From Burkholderiaceae bacterium (GTDB lineage Bacteria; Pseudomonadota; Gammaproteobacteria; Burkholderiales; Burkholderiaceae_F): a DNA stretch of 64,000 bases. The stretch is from assembly GCA_019236735.1 (NCBI GenBank), contig JAFAIM010000014.1, positions 1-64,000 of the forward strand, read 5' to 3'. Positions 43,078 through 54,344 of this stretch are shown in pieces. Position 1 is the first letter of the stretch. Every line of letters begins with the position of its first letter. Under the pieces are notes generated by a model that did no database searches, had not been told where the DNA came from, and saw only the letters and a list, made by a program, of their open reading frames with translations. The position numbers were made by a program, and so were the translations under genes.

Positions 43078-44238
43078 TTGACCGCTCAGTCGCTCCTCGT
43101 GATGGTCGCTGGCGAGGTCTCCGGCGATCTGCTCGCTGCTCCCGCGATCCGTGCGATCCGTGCAAGCGATCCTTCTTGGCAGGTCGCTGGGGTCGCTGGA
43201 GATCGGATGATCGAGGCCGGTTGCGAGGCGTGGCACCACGTTCGCGAGATTTCGGTGCGTGGCTACGTGGAGGTGTTGCGACACTTGCCTCGCCTGCTTT
43301 GGCTGCGCGCGGCGCTGCAACGGCGCATTGTCGCAAGTGGATGCCGCGTCCTGGTCGGCGTGGATTCGCCTGATTTCAACCTGGGGCTCGAGGCGGCCGT
43401 GCGGTCGCGAGGCATTCCCACGGTGCAGTATGTCAGCCCGTCGATCTGGGCATGGCGCGGCGAACGCATCGAAACGATCCGCCGCGCCGCCAGCCACCTG
43501 CTGTTGGTCTTTCCGTTCGAGCAAGCTCTGTACCGGAGAGCCGGCATCCCCGCCACGTACGTCGGGCATCCGTTGGCCCAGATTATTCCGCTGCGGCCGG
43601 ATCGTGACGCGGCACGTGCTCGCCTGGGTTTGAACGCTGCGGATACGGTGATTGCGCTGCTTCCGGGCAGCCGGCGAGCCGAGGTCGAGTTTCTGGGTCC
43701 GGCTTTCTTCGGCGCGGCCGACCGGATCACCCGCGAACTCGGCGCGGTGCGTTTCGTCGTGCCGGTGGCCGATGCTTCGCTGCGACCTCGTATCGAGGAG
43801 CAAGCGCGGCGCCATCTACGCCTGGGGCCGATCACTTCGTTGATCGAGGGGCGCTCGCACGACAGCCTGGAGGCTGCCGACGCAGTGCTGGTGGCGAGCG
43901 GAACGGCGACGCTCGAAGCGGCGCTGTTCAAGCGACCGATGGTGATCGCGTACCGGATGCCACGGCTATCGGCCTGGATGATCCGCAAGATCGGCGGGTA
44001 TCTGCCTTGGGTCGGCCTGCCAAACATCCTCGCGCGCGAACAGCTGGTGCCGGAGTTGCTGCAGGAGGAGGTCACCGAGTCGGCGCTGACCACGGCGCTG
44101 ATGCGGCAGCTGGAAGATCACGCAGGGCAGGCCAGGCTCGCCGAGCGCTTCCATGCCATTCATGAAAGTTTGCGGCGCGATACCCCAGCGCTCGTGGCCG
44201 AAACGGTGCTCGGCGTTGCGCGTAAGCCGGAACGGTAA
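43078..44238 (+). CDS. lpxB: Lipid-A-disaccharide synthase
   Basis: [67 protein letters not shown] start. Confidence 0.96.
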   Translation: MTAQSLLVMVAGEVSGDLLAAPAIRAIRASDPSWQVAGVAGDRMIEAGCEAWHHVREISVRGYVEVLRHLPRLLWLRAALQRRIVASGCRVLVGVDSPDFNLGLEAAVRSRGIPTVQYVSPSIWAWRGERIETIRRAASHLLLVFPFEQALYRRAGIPATYVGHPLAQIIPLRPDRDAARARLGLNAADTVIALLPGSRRAEVEFLGPAFFGAADRITRELGAVRFVVPVADASLRPRIEEQARRHLRLGPITSLIEGRSHDSLEAADAVLVASGTATLEAALFKRPMVIAYRMPRLSAWMIRKIGGYLPWVGLPNILAREQLVPELLQEEVTESALTTALMRQLEDHAGQARLAERFHAIHESLRRDTPALVAETVLGVARKPER

Positions 44239-44246
44239 GCTCGATC

Positions 44247-44858
44247 ATGCCTTTGTACCGTTCGACCTCGCGCCGGCGCATCCTTCTGATCGCCGGCGTC
44301 GATGAGGCGGGCCGCGGCCCGCTGGCGGGACCGGTTGTGGCCGCAGCGGTTGTGCTCAATCCGCGCTGGCCGCTAGAAGGCCTGCGCGACTCCAAGCAGC
44401 TGACCGCTGCCCTGCGCAACGATCTTGCCGAGCAGATTCGCGCACAGGCCGTAGCATTCGCGGTCGGTCAGGCGAGCGTGTCGGAGATCGATCGACTCAA
44501 TATCCTGCGGGCCAGTTTGCTTGCGATGCGCCGCGCGATCGAGGCGCTCCATCCGCAACCGGATCTGGTGCTGGTCGATGGAACACACTTGCCGCTGATC
44601 GCGATTGCCGCGCGCGCGATCGTCGGGGGCGACGCAAGCGAACCGTCGATTTCCGCTGCCTCGATCCTGGCAAAAACGCATCGCGACAAGCTGATGGTGC
44701 GGCTGCACGAGAAACATCCGCAATACGGGTTCGACCGACATTTCGGCTATCCGACCCCCCAGCACCTGCGGCAGTTGCGCCGCCTTGGCCCATGCCCGGT
44801 GCACCGGCGCTCGTTTGCCCCGGTGCGCGAGCTGCTGTCGCTGAAACTGGATTGCTAG
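44247..44858 (+). CDS. rnhB: Ribonuclease HII
   Basis: [59 protein letters not shown]. Confidence 0.97.
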   Translation: MPLYRSTSRRRILLIAGVDEAGRGPLAGPVVAAAVVLNPRWPLEGLRDSKQLTAALRNDLAEQIRAQAVAFAVGQASVSEIDRLNILRASLLAMRRAIEALHPQPDLVLVDGTHLPLIAIAARAIVGGDASEPSISAASILAKTHRDKLMVRLHEKHPQYGFDRHFGYPTPQHLRQLRRLGPCPVHRRSFAPVRELLSLKLDC

Positions 44859-45652
44859 TGAAACGCCTGACCTCGGATTCCAATCCTCTGTTTCGGCGTT
44901 GGCTGCGTCTGTCGACCAACTCACGGGCGATCCGCGAGCTGGGCCAGACGCTGGCCGAGGGTTTTCACGTTGCTCAGGCCATCGTCGAGCGCGGCTGGCC
45001 GGTGGTTGCTGCACTGGTGCGCCGTGGCGCGGACGAGGACGCGATCGAACGGGCGCTGGCGGCGCTGCCGCCACGCACGCCCCACTTCGAGCTGGCGGCG
45101 GCGTTGTACGACCGAGTATGCCCGGTGGAGCACGGAGTCGGCCTGACGCTGGTGATCGCGATCCAGGACGCCGCAGTTCCGACAGCTTTGCGCGAAGATC
45201 TGGTTTACCTGGACGGAGTGCAGGATCCTGCGAACGTCGGCGCGCTGCTTCGTACCGCGGCGGCGGCCGGAATTGCGCACGTCCTTTGCGGCCCATCGAC
45301 CGCATGTGCTTGGGCACCCAAAGCGATGCGCGCCGGCATGGGCGCGCATTTGCGCCTGAAGATCTCTGAAGCCGTCGAACCGGCGTCGATGCGCGCGGCG
45401 CTGGCCGGCACGTGGATCGCCGCAGTTGCTCGCGATGCGGCCTCTGTGTGGGAGAGCGACATTCCCGTGCACTCAGTGGGGTGGGCGTTCGGTTCAGAAG
45501 GCGCGGGGCTGTCGCAGTCCGTGCTGGAGCACTGCGCCCTGCGAGTCGCGATTCCGACGACCAACGCGGTCGAATCGCTGAACGTCGCGGCGGCAGCGGC
45601 GGTGTGCTTGTTCGAGAGAAGGCGCAGGCGCAGCCAGACGGCCGCCCGATGA
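44858..45652 (+). CDS. TrmH/SpoU family RNA methyltransferase
   Basis: VYLDGVQDPANVGALLRTAAAAG; GWAFGSEGAGLSQSVLEHCALRVAIPTTNAVESLNVAAAAAV; GTG start. Confidence 0.93.
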   Translation: MKRLTSDSNPLFRRWLRLSTNSRAIRELGQTLAEGFHVAQAIVERGWPVVAALVRRGADEDAIERALAALPPRTPHFELAAALYDRVCPVEHGVGLTLVIAIQDAAVPTALREDLVYLDGVQDPANVGALLRTAAAAGIAHVLCGPSTACAWAPKAMRAGMGAHLRLKISEAVEPASMRAALAGTWIAAVARDAASVWESDIPVHSVGWAFGSEGAGLSQSVLEHCALRVAIPTTNAVESLNVAAAAAVCLFERRRRRSQTAAR

Positions 45653-45662
45653 CGCCGGCGCC

Positions 45663-46535
45663 TCAAATCCGCCGTTCGCTGTCTGCGTTCTCGCCGCGGT
45701 GTTGCGGCAGCCAATCTTGCAGGATCGTAGCGGCGATCTCCTCGATCGACTTGGTCGTCGACGAAAGGCAGCGAATTCCCTCACGCCGCATCATGCTTTC
45801 GGCTTGCGCCACCTCGTAGCGGCAGTTCTCCAGCGAAGCGTAGCGACTGTTCGGGCGGCGTTCGCGCCGCACCTCGGCGAGGCGCTCCGGGGAGATCGTC
45901 AGCCCAAACAGGCGATCTTTGTGGGCGGGCAGGGCAGAGGGCAGCAGGCCGCGCTCGAAATCCTCCGGAATCAGCGGATAGTTGGCGACCTTGACGCCGT
46001 AGTGCACGGCCAGGTACAGGCTCGTGGGCGTCTTGCCGCTGCGCGAAACGCCGATCAGGATCACCTCGGCCTGCAGCAGCCCCGCGGCCAGCTGCCCGTC
46101 GTCGTGGGCGAGCGTGAAATTAATCGCTTCGATCCGGTTCTTGTATTTCTCGGAATCCGACATCGCATGGAATCGCCCGATGGTGTGGGTCGATTTCATC
46201 CCCAGCTCTCGCTCCAGCGGAACGACAAACGTACCGAACGCGTCCAGGATCAGCGCCGAGGCAGCGCGCAACGCCTCGTTGGTCTTCGGATCGACCAGCG
46301 TCGAGAACACGATCGGTCGACTCGCGTGGCGCAGGGCGACGTCGTTGATTCGCGCGACTGCTTCGCGCGCCTTCTCGGGGCTGTCGACGAAAGCGATCCG
46401 GTGTACGCGCAGGTGGAGCTGGTCGAATTGCGCCAACACGCTCTGGCCGAGCGTCTCGGCGGTGATGCCGGTGCCGTCGGAAACGAAAAAGACGTCGCGC
46501 TCCACCAGCGATGCGGTATCGGTCGGATCGGTCAT
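45663..46535 (-). CDS. ppsR: PEP synthase regulatory protein (bifunctional kinase/pyrophosphorylase)
   Basis: FFVSDGTGITAETLGQSVLAQF; ILIGVSRSGKTPTSLYLA; divergent from ppsA; ATG at 46535. Confidence 0.95.
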   Translation of the reverse strand: MTDPTDTASLVERDVFFVSDGTGITAETLGQSVLAQFDQLHLRVHRIAFVDSPEKAREAVARINDVALRHASRPIVFSTLVDPKTNEALRAASALILDAFGTFVVPLERELGMKSTHTIGRFHAMSDSEKYKNRIEAINFTLAHDDGQLAAGLLQAEVILIGVSRSGKTPTSLYLAVHYGVKVANYPLIPEDFERGLLPSALPAHKDRLFGLTISPERLAEVRRERRPNSRYASLENCRYEVAQAESMMRREGIRCLSSTTKSIEEIAATILQDWLPQHRGENADSERRI

Positions 46536-46631
46536 CGATCGGTGGCGACCTGCGCCATTGTCCCGGACGGAGCAGTCGGCGCGAAGCACGTAAGATAGAC
46601 GCACCATTTTCGCACACGCCGAGAGGAGGGT

Positions 46632-49016
46632 ATGGGCAGCGGGCGATATGTGATCCCGTTCCGCCGCTTGCGCAACACCGATGTTGCGTTGGTTGGAGGA
46701 AAGAACGCGTCTTTGGGCGAAATGCTCGGCGAGCTCGGATCGAGCGGGATCCTGGTGCCGGACGGATTTGCGACCACTGCGCAAGCGTTTCGCGATTTTC
46801 TGCGCGACAACGACTTGACCGAAAGGATCGCGCAGCGTCTGAGCACGATCGACGTCGATGACGTGCGCGCGCTGGAAGCTGCCGGACGGCAGGTTCGAAC
46901 GTGGGTCGAGCAAGCGCCTCTTTCACGCGAATTCGAGAGTGAAATATGTGAACATTATCAAAATCTTATAAGTGATGGTTCACGTCAAATCTCGGTCGCG
47001 GTGCGATCCAGCGCCACCGCCGAAGACCTGCCTGAGGCCTCGTTCGCCGGACAGCAGGAAACATTCCTGAACGTGAACGGTGGCGGTGAGGTGCTTGCGT
47101 GCGTACGCAAAGTGTTCGCCTCGCTGTACAACGACCGGGCAATCTCGTACCGGGTGCACCACGGGTATTCCCACGCGGAAGTCGCACTGTCGGCGGGCGT
47201 ACAGAAGATGGTGCGCAGCGACCTGGGTGCGGCTGGCGTGATGTTCACGCTCGATACCGAGTCGGGTTTTCGCGACGTCGTGTTTATCACCTCGAACTTC
47301 GGCCTCGGAGAGACCGTGGTGCAAGGGGTCGTGAATCCGGACGAGTTCTACGTGCACAAGCCGATGCTTCACGCCGGCAAGTTCCCGATCGTCCGCCGCA
47401 GCCTGGGATCGAAGCTGGTGAAGATGGTGTTCGACACGCAGGCCGAAAGCATACGTCGCGTCCACCAGATCGACGTTGCGGACGAAGAGCGGCATCGGTT
47501 CTCTCTTTCGGACGACGACGTCGTGGAACTGGCGCGAATTGCGACGCGAATCGAAAAGCACTACGGGCGGCCGATGGATATCGAGTGGGGGTTGGACGGA
47601 ATCGATGGCCGGCTGTACGTGTTGCAAGCACGGCCCGAAACCGTGCAGTCGCGCGCCCAGGCGCAGGTGCGCTATCGCCTCCAACAGACCTCGCGCGTAT
47701 TGGCCTCCGGCCGGGCGATCGGACAGAAAATCGGGTCTGGGGCGGCACGCCTGGTCGTCGCCACCAGCCAAATGGATCGGGTGCGCGCCGGTGATGTGCT
47801 GGTAACCGACATGACGGATCCGAACTGGGAACCCGTGATGAAGCGCGCCGCAGCGGTCGTCACCAACCGCGGCGGAAGGACTTGTCATGCGGCGATCATT
47901 GCGCGCGAACTGGGAATCCCGGCAGTGGTCGGTTGCGGCAACGCCACTGCATCGATCGCCGACGGCGCCGAGGTAACGGTCTCGTGTGCGGAGGGAGACA
48001 CCGGTCGCGTGTACGAAGGCAGGCTCGAGGTCGAAGTCGATTCGGTCCAGGTCGGCGCGCTACCGCCGCTGCCGGTGAAACTGGCGATGAACGTCGGCAA
48101 CCCACAACTCGCCTTCGAATTCCAGGCGATTCCCAATGCGGGCGTCGGACTTGCACGGCTGGAATTCATCATCAACAACCACATCGGCGTGCATCCGAAG
48201 GCGATCCTGCAGTATCCGAACCTGGACGCCGAGCTCAAAGATGCGGTCGAAGCGCTGGCGCGGGGCTATCCGAGTCCGCGCGCTTTTTTCGAGCTGCGGC
48301 TGGCCGAAGGCATTGCCACGATCGCCGCTGCCTTCTGGCCGAAGCCCGTGATCGTCCGGCTGTCGGATTTCAAGAGCAACGAGTACCGCAAGCTGATCGG
48401 AGGCGGTCGCTACGAACCCGAAGAAGAAAACCCGATGCTCGGCTTCCGCGGCGCGGCGCGCTTCCTCGCGCCCGATTTCGCCGACTGTTTCGGGCTCGAA
48501 TGCGTGGCACTGAAGCGCGTTCGCGAAAAAATGGGACTCGTGAACGTCGAGATCATGGTGCCGTTCGTTCGCACGCTCGATGAGGCCCGCGGCGTGGTGC
48601 AGCTGCTGGAGCGCCACGGACTTCGGCGCGGCGGCGGAGCGGGGTCCGATGGCAGCGGAGGGTTGCGCGTCATCATGATGTGCGAGGTCCCATCGAACGC
48701 CGTGATGGCGGAAGAGTTCCTGCAATACTTCGACGGCTTTTCGATCGGCTCCAACGACTTGACGCAGCTCACCCTTGGGCTCGACCGCGACTCCGGCCTG
48801 GTCGCGGCAGGCTTTGACGAGCGCGATCCCGCCGTCAAGACACTGCTTTCGCGCGCGATCGAAGCGTGTCGACGCAATGGCAAATACGTCGGAATCTGCG
48901 GGCAGGGGCCATCGGACCACATCGAATTCGCGCGCTGGCTGGTCGAACAGGGGATCGAGTCGATCTCGCTGAATCCCGATTCGGTGGTCGACACCTGGCG
49001 CAAATTGGCGTCATAG
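46632..49016 (+). CDS. ppsA: Phosphoenolpyruvate synthase
   Basis: [61 protein letters not shown]. Confidence 0.97.
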   Translation: MGSGRYVIPFRRLRNTDVALVGGKNASLGEMLGELGSSGILVPDGFATTAQAFRDFLRDNDLTERIAQRLSTIDVDDVRALEAAGRQVRTWVEQAPLSREFESEICEHYQNLISDGSRQISVAVRSSATAEDLPEASFAGQQETFLNVNGGGEVLACVRKVFASLYNDRAISYRVHHGYSHAEVALSAGVQKMVRSDLGAAGVMFTLDTESGFRDVVFITSNFGLGETVVQGVVNPDEFYVHKPMLHAGKFPIVRRSLGSKLVKMVFDTQAESIRRVHQIDVADEERHRFSLSDDDVVELARIATRIEKHYGRPMDIEWGLDGIDGRLYVLQARPETVQSRAQAQVRYRLQQTSRVLASGRAIGQKIGSGAARLVVATSQMDRVRAGDVLVTDMTDPNWEPVMKRAAAVVTNRGGRTCHAAIIARELGIPAVVGCGNATASIADGAEVTVSCAEGDTGRVYEGRLEVEVDSVQVGALPPLPVKLAMNVGNPQLAFEFQAIPNAGVGLARLEFIINNHIGVHPKAILQYPNLDAELKDAVEALARGYPSPRAFFELRLAEGIATIAAAFWPKPVIVRLSDFKSNEYRKLIGGGRYEPEEENPMLGFRGAARFLAPDFADCFGLECVALKRVREKMGLVNVEIMVPFVRTLDEARGVVQLLERHGLRRGGGAGSDGSGGLRVIMMCEVPSNAVMAEEFLQYFDGFSIGSNDLTQLTLGLDRDSGLVAAGFDERDPAVKTLLSRAIEACRRNGKYVGICGQGPSDHIEFARWLVEQGIESISLNPDSVVDTWRKLAS

Positions 49017-49172
49017 TCGATCGCCAGCATGTCTGTCGCCTATCCCGCGCGCAATGCGTCGCGCCGCGTCGATTGTCGCCTGGGTGTCATAGGGATTGTC
49101 TAGCCTGTGCCTCCTTCCGCAACGCGCGTTGCGGGTCGAGAAACAACTAGAAATCCTCTTCGAGGGACAATC

Positions 49173-50768
49173 ATGATGAAGAGCACACTCGCGTTTTTCG
49201 CATGTCTGGTTCTTTTTGGTACCCAGCAGCTGGTCCGCGCCGACGAGGGCAGCTCAGACCGTGGGTACGCGGTCGAACATGTGCTGCTGATCAGTGTCGA
49301 CGGGCTGCACGCTCTGGATTTGGCCAATTACGTTGCCCAGCATCCGAACTCGACGCTGGCGGCGTTGAGTCAGAACGGCGTGACGTACACGAATGCGTCG
49401 ACCTCGACGCCGTCGGATTCCTTCCCGGGGCTGGCGTCCCTGGTTACCGCAGGCTCTCCGACGACGACCGGCTTCTGGTACGACGTGACCTGGAATCGGG
49501 CGGTATCGCCACAGCTGACCGGCAACACGATCATGGGCTCCACCGGTGGCAACTGTCCGGGAACGATCGGCGCCGTCGTCGAGCTGGACGAGGGTGTCGA
49601 CAACGACCTGACGCAACTCGACGGCGGCGGCGGTATCAACCCGGCATACCTACCGCGCGACCCGACAAATGGCTGTCAGCCCATTTATCCGCACCAGTAT
49701 CTTCGCGTCAACACGATCTTCGAGGTGGTGCATTCCCACGGCGGGCGCACGGCTTGGACCGACAAACACCCGTCGTACGAATGGACGAACGGCCCGAGCG
49801 GGACCGGTGTCGATGATTTTTACGGGCCGGAAATCAATTCGATTCCGGTCGCACTCGCGCAATTTCCCGGATGCTCGCCGGTCCCATACGGGGATTCCAT
49901 ACCCGACGACGGCTGGACGACGAGCTTTGCGAACATCATGTGCTATGACTCATTGCACGTCCAAGCCGTTCTGAACCAGATCGACGGCTACACACATGAC
50001 CGCTCCAGTCACGTCGGCGTTCCCGGCCTATTTGGCACCAACTTCCAGGCGGTCAGCGTCGGCGAGAAGCTGAAGACCGATCCGGTCAGTGGAATCAGCG
50101 GCGGCTACACCGATGTGCTCGGCACGCCCAGCGCGGGATTGTCCTCGGAGCTGGATTTCGTCGATCAGTCGCTCGGCAAAATGGTCAGCGAACTGAAGAA
50201 TCAAGGTGTTTACGCTTCGACGCTGATCATCATCGGCGCGAAGCACGGCCAGTCGCCGATCGATATCAGCAAGCGCACCGGAATTGGTGGCAATCAGCCG
50301 GCGACGCTGATCGGCGCACCGGAGGCTTTCGACATCTCGGATGACGGGTCGCTGATTTGGTTGACCGATCCATCGCTTGCGCCCACGGTCGTATCCCTGC
50401 TCAGCCAGCCGGCGAATCAGCAAACGCTAGGAATCCAGGAGATCTTCGCCGGGGCCTCGCTGCAGAATAAGTTCAATAGTCCGAGCCAGGATCCGCGGAC
50501 CCCGGACATCATCCTGAAAGTCAACACGGGCGTGATTTTCACGGGCGGCTCGAAAGTCGCCGAGCACGGTGGATTCAACGAAGACGATGTTCACACGGCG
50601 CTGCTGATATCCAACCCCAGGCTGAAAGCCGCGTCGGTAAACGTTGCGGTCAGCAATCAGCAAGTCGCCGCCACGATCGTCAAGGCGCTGGGTTACGATC
50701 CGCGGGAGTTGGAGGCCGTGCGGAAGGAGGACATTCACGTCCTGCCGTTCCTGTTCGATGGGAATTGA
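49173..50768 (+). CDS. Secreted alkaline-phosphatase-superfamily phosphodiesterase / nucleotide pyrophosphatase-like
   Basis: Signal peptide; HVLLISVDGLHALDLANY; PSDSFPGLASLVTAGSPTTTGFWYD; GAKHGQSPID; AEHGGFNEDDVHTALLIS. Confidence 0.85.
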   Translation: MMKSTLAFFACLVLFGTQQLVRADEGSSDRGYAVEHVLLISVDGLHALDLANYVAQHPNSTLAALSQNGVTYTNASTSTPSDSFPGLASLVTAGSPTTTGFWYDVTWNRAVSPQLTGNTIMGSTGGNCPGTIGAVVELDEGVDNDLTQLDGGGGINPAYLPRDPTNGCQPIYPHQYLRVNTIFEVVHSHGGRTAWTDKHPSYEWTNGPSGTGVDDFYGPEINSIPVALAQFPGCSPVPYGDSIPDDGWTTSFANIMCYDSLHVQAVLNQIDGYTHDRSSHVGVPGLFGTNFQAVSVGEKLKTDPVSGISGGYTDVLGTPSAGLSSELDFVDQSLGKMVSELKNQGVYASTLIIIGAKHGQSPIDISKRTGIGGNQPATLIGAPEAFDISDDGSLIWLTDPSLAPTVVSLLSQPANQQTLGIQEIFAGASLQNKFNSPSQDPRTPDIILKVNTGVIFTGGSKVAEHGGFNEDDVHTALLISNPRLKAASVNVAVSNQQVAATIVKALGYDPRELEAVRKEDIHVLPFLFDGN

Positions 50769-50797
50769 TCGACCGTATCGGCCGTAGCGCGTTCGCC

Positions 50798-50822
50798 GGA
50801 CCCGTTATCGACTAACGGGTCC
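50798..50822 (-). terminator. Perfect 10-bp-stem hairpin spanning smpB stop codon
   Basis: GGACCCGTTA-GTCGA-TAACGGGTCC on the minus strand. Confidence 0.6.
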
Positions 50823-51264
50823 TTTGCTTCAGCAGCCGGTTTTGCTGCCGTTTCCAATCGCGTTCCTGCTCTGCTTCGCGCTTCTCGAATTGGCGCTTGC
50901 CCTTGGCCAGGCCGACAGCGAGCTTGACGCGGCCGCGGGTGAAATGCAGGTCGAGCGGCACCAGCGTGTAGCCGGCGCGCTCGACTTTGCCGATCAGCCG
51001 CCGGATTTCGGCGCCGTGCATCAGAAGCTTGCGCGTGCGGCTCGGATCCGCGGGCTCGTGCGTCGACGTGGTTGGCAGCGCCGCGAAATGCGCGTTCAGC
51101 AGCTGCAGTTCCCCGTCCCTGACAATCACGTACGCTTCATTGAGCTGACACTGTCCGGCGCGCGCGCTCTTGACCTCCCAGCCCCGCAGCGCCAATCCCG
51201 CTTCGAAGCGCTCCTCGATCGTATAGTCGTGACTGGCCCTGCGATTCTTCTGGACGATCGACAT
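50812..51264 (-). CDS. smpB: SsrA-binding protein
   Basis: NRRASHDYTIEERFEAGLALRGWEVKSARAGQCQLNEAYVIV. Confidence 0.97.
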   Translation of the reverse strand: MSIVQKNRRASHDYTIEERFEAGLALRGWEVKSARAGQCQLNEAYVIVRDGELQLLNAHFAALPTTSTHEPADPSRTRKLLMHGAEIRRLIGKVERAGYTLVPLDLHFTRGRVKLAVGLAKGKRQFEKREAEQERDWKRQQNRLLKQRTR

Positions 51265-51312
51265 GTCGCGGTGTGGTGCCGGCTTACAATGTCAGTGTAA
51301 CAACCACCTGCT

Positions 51313-51744
51313 ATGCACCGAATCGAACGGTCGGTGCTGGTACCGTACAGCGCGGAGCGGATGTTTCGACTGGTCGAGCGAGTCGACGACTATCCCGCGT
51401 TCCTGCCCTGGTGCCCGGCATCGCGCGCGCGGCATTTGCCCGACGACAGCGTCGAAGCGACGATCGAAATCGCCTTTCGCGGCGTTCGCGCGCGCTTTAC
51501 TACGCGCAACGAACTCGACCCGCCACGCGAGATCCGGATGACGCTGGTCGATGGGCCGTTCCGCCGTCTGGCAGGAAGCTGGCATTTCCGCGAATTGCCG
51601 GAAGAGTCGTGCAAGGTCAGCTTGCAGCTGCAATACCAGTTTGCTCCGGGGTTGCTCGGGCGACTGGTCGCCCCGGTGTTCGAATCGATTGCCGGCTCGA
51701 TGATCGATGCGTTCGCGCGCCGCGCCGAATCCCTGTATGGGTGA
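51313..51744 (+). CDS. ratA: RatA / COQ10-type START-domain protein
   Basis: IERSVLVPYSAERMFRLVERVDDYPAFLPWCPASRA. Confidence 0.93.
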   Translation: MHRIERSVLVPYSAERMFRLVERVDDYPAFLPWCPASRARHLPDDSVEATIEIAFRGVRARFTTRNELDPPREIRMTLVDGPFRRLAGSWHFRELPEESCKVSLQLQYQFAPGLLGRLVAPVFESIAGSMIDAFARRAESLYG

Positions 51745-51750
51745 GGCAGG

Positions 51751-52047
51751 GTGAACGCGCAATCCGGCCACATCGAGGTGACCATCGTCTACGCGGTTGC
51801 GCGCCGTTCTCACCTGTACCGCGCGCACGTGCAAGTCGGAACGACCGTCTGGCAGGCGATCGAAGCCTGCGGCATTGTCTCCGATGTACCGGAGCTGTCG
51901 GGATGCACGCTCGATGTCGGTATCTTCGGCCAGTGTTGTCCGCTCGACCGCGCGGTTCGGGATGGCGATCGGATCGAGATCTATCGCTCGCTCACGATCG
52001 ACCCGAAGGATGCGCGGCGGCGGCGCGCGGCGCTGAAACAACGCTGA
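51751..52047 (+). CDS. RnfH/RatB family protein
   Basis: IEVTIVYAVARRSHLYRAHVQVGTTVWQAIEACGI...GIFGQCCPLDRAVRDGDRIEIYRSLTIDPKDARRRRA; GTG start. Confidence 0.93.
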   Translation: MNAQSGHIEVTIVYAVARRSHLYRAHVQVGTTVWQAIEACGIVSDVPELSGCTLDVGIFGQCCPLDRAVRDGDRIEIYRSLTIDPKDARRRRAALKQR

Positions 52048-52054
52048 CAATGCT

Positions 52055-52071
52055 GGCCGCAGTTTGCGGCC
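52055..52071. terminator. Hairpin between convergent ratB and DUF4124 genes
   Basis: GGCCGCA-GTT-TGCGGCC perfect stem-loop. Confidence 0.5.
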
Positions 52072-52090
52072 CCGAAAATCGGCCGAGCAA

Positions 52091-52663
52091 CTAGCAGCGG
52101 GACTGGATCATTTCGCGGGTGCGCTGCACCTCGGCGTTGCGCTGCTCATCGCTCAGCAGCTCGCGAGTTCCGTCCGGGTTGGTGCGTATCAGCCGCATCC
52201 CCGAGTCGAGCGACTTCATGTAGCCGCGCGCCCTTTCGCAATCGGCCGCCTTCTGCGCTGTTTCCGACTGCACGTCGGCAAGCTTCTTCTCGGCATCGGC
52301 CCGCTCCTTGACGCGCTTGCGGAAATCCGCGTCGCGCTCAGACATCGTCGGAGTGTGCGGCGCGGCCGCATTCGGGACCGGTGCCGGCGCCGCTGCAGCT
52401 CCGGGGGAGTCAGCCGCCGGCGGGGCCGCCGCTGGCTCGGGCTCAGCTAGATCGGAGGGCGCTGCCGCCCGCGCCGGGGTCGGCTCACGCAAAACATCGG
52501 TGGGCCTCACGCCCGCCGGCGGCGGCTGGTCGGAATAGACGGTGTGGCCGCTTTCGTCACGCCAAGCCCATTGGGCCGCGGCGATCGAGCCGAGCGAGCA
52601 CAGGAGGAACAGCGTGCCGAACCGGCACGCGCGCACAACAAAGGAGGAGGTCGGATCGTTCAT
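52091..52663 (-). CDS. DUF4124 domain-containing exported protein
   Basis: AQWAWRDESGHTVYSDQPPPAGVRP; Ala/Pro-rich linker; coiled coil. Confidence 0.85.
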   Translation of the reverse strand: MNDPTSSFVVRACRFGTLFLLCSLGSIAAAQWAWRDESGHTVYSDQPPPAGVRPTDVLREPTPARAAAPSDLAEPEPAAAPPAADSPGAAAAPAPVPNAAAPHTPTMSERDADFRKRVKERADAEKKLADVQSETAQKAADCERARGYMKSLDSGMRLIRTNPDGTRELLSDEQRNAEVQRTREMIQSRC

Positions 52664-52876
52664 GCGACGAAATTTACCGGAGGGCGTCGGAAGCGAACAT
52701 CGGCAGTATTCATGAAACGGCGGCAAAGGATGCTGCGTCGCAGCATCTAAGCACAGGCCCGCACAAGGTACGGATTGTCGGCGATACGGCCTGGTTGAGG
52801 ACAGATGTCGCAGTCGCGCCTCGCGAGCGGGGGCGAGGCGCCCCGTATAATCGACTTTTGCGGCGCGAGGACTGTA

Positions 52877-54337
52877 ATGCGTTTGATCGAGAAGGCGCTG
52901 ACGTTCGACGATGTTCTGCTGCTGCCCGCCTACACGGCGGTCCTTCCCAGGGAGACGGACCTCACCTCCCGCTTCTCCCGCCGCATCGCCCTGAAGCTAC
53001 CCCTGGTGTCCGCGGCCATGGACACCGTCACCGATTCGCGCCTGGCGATCGCGCTCGCGCAGGAAGGTGGAATTGGGATCATCCATAAGAACATGTCGGC
53101 GCGCGATCAGTCGGCCGAGGTTCTGAAAGTCAAACGCCACGAAGCTGGCGTGCTGCGCGACCCGATCACGATCGGTCCGGACATGAAGGTGCGCGACGTC
53201 ATCGAGCTCACCCGCCAGCATCGGATCTCTGGCCTTCCCGTGGTAGAGGGACCGAAGGTCGTTGGAATCATCACGAATCGGGACCTGCGCTTCGAGACGC
53301 GGCTGGATGCGCCCGTACGCGAGATCATGACGCCGCGCGAGCGGCTCGTTACGGTACGAGAGGGCGCCAGTCTGGACGAAGCCAAAGCACTGATGCATCG
53401 GCACCGCCTCGAACGCGTCGTGGTCGTCAACGGCGATTTCGAGCTGCGTGGCTTGGTTACCGTGAAGGACATCACGAAAGCGACCGAGCACCCGAACGCT
53501 GCGAAGGACGAATTGGGCAAGCTGCGGGTCGGTGCCGCGGTCGGGGTAGGTGACGCCGACGAGGAACGCTGCGAACTGCTGGTGCGAGCGGGTGCGGACG
53601 TGCTCGTGGTAGACACCGCGCACGGGCACTCGCAGGGCGTACTCGATCGGGTGCGCTGGATCAAGCGTAACTATCCAGAGGTCGACGTGGTCGGCGGCAA
53701 CATCGCGACCGCTGCTGCAGCCACTGCGCTTGCAGAACAGGGTGTCGACGCGGTGAAAGTTGGAATCGGCCCGGGCTCGATTTGCACAACCCGAGTGGTG
53801 GCGGGAGTGGGGGTGCCGCAGATCACGGCGATCGCCAACGTTGCGCGCGCACTGGCCGGACAGAATATCCCGGTCATCTCTGACGGCGGCGTGCGGTATT
53901 CGGGGGACGTGGCAAAGGCGCTTGCGGCGGGCGCGTGGAGCGTGATGATGGGAAGCATGTTCGCCGGCACGGAAGAAGCCCCCGGCGAGACGATCCTGTA
54001 TGAAGGCCGCTCGTACAAGTCGTATCGCGGCATGGGGAGCCTGGGGGCGATGCAGCAAGGAGCCGCGGACCGGTATTTCCAGGACTACGAAGCCAACGCG
54101 GACAAGTTGGTGCCCGAGGGCGTCGAAGGCATGGTTCCGTACAAGGGAAGCGTGTTGACGATCCTGTTCCAGTTGGCCGGCGGGGTGCGCTCCAGCATGG
54201 GCTATTGCGGCTGCCGCACCATCGAGGAGATGAGGACGCGCGCCGAGTTCATCGAGATCACCGCTGCGGGCATGCGTGAGTCGCACGTGCACGACGTCCG
54301 GATCACCAAGGAAGCGCCGAATTATCGAGTCGAGTAG
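52877..54337 (+). CDS. guaB: IMP dehydrogenase
   Basis: [26 protein letters not shown] domains; [20 protein letters not shown]. Confidence 0.97.
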   Translation: MRLIEKALTFDDVLLLPAYTAVLPRETDLTSRFSRRIALKLPLVSAAMDTVTDSRLAIALAQEGGIGIIHKNMSARDQSAEVLKVKRHEAGVLRDPITIGPDMKVRDVIELTRQHRISGLPVVEGPKVVGIITNRDLRFETRLDAPVREIMTPRERLVTVREGASLDEAKALMHRHRLERVVVVNGDFELRGLVTVKDITKATEHPNAAKDELGKLRVGAAVGVGDADEERCELLVRAGADVLVVDTAHGHSQGVLDRVRWIKRNYPEVDVVGGNIATAAAATALAEQGVDAVKVGIGPGSICTTRVVAGVGVPQITAIANVARALAGQNIPVISDGGVRYSGDVAKALAAGAWSVMMGSMFAGTEEAPGETILYEGRSYKSYRGMGSLGAMQQGAADRYFQDYEANADKLVPEGVEGMVPYKGSVLTILFQLAGGVRSSMGYCGCRTIEEMRTRAEFIEITAAGMRESHVHDVRITKEAPNYRVE

Positions 54338-54344
54338 GAATGAG

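Noticed and set aside
42262-43815. 517-aa minus-strand ORF
   Set aside because: Antisense to lpxA/lpxB; no recognisable protein motifs.
45650-45665. TGACGCCGGCGCCTCA near-palindrome joining the trmH and ppsR stop codons
   Set aside because: Fits the stop-codon/inverted-repeat pattern, but only ~16 nt and expected by chance in GC-rich DNA.
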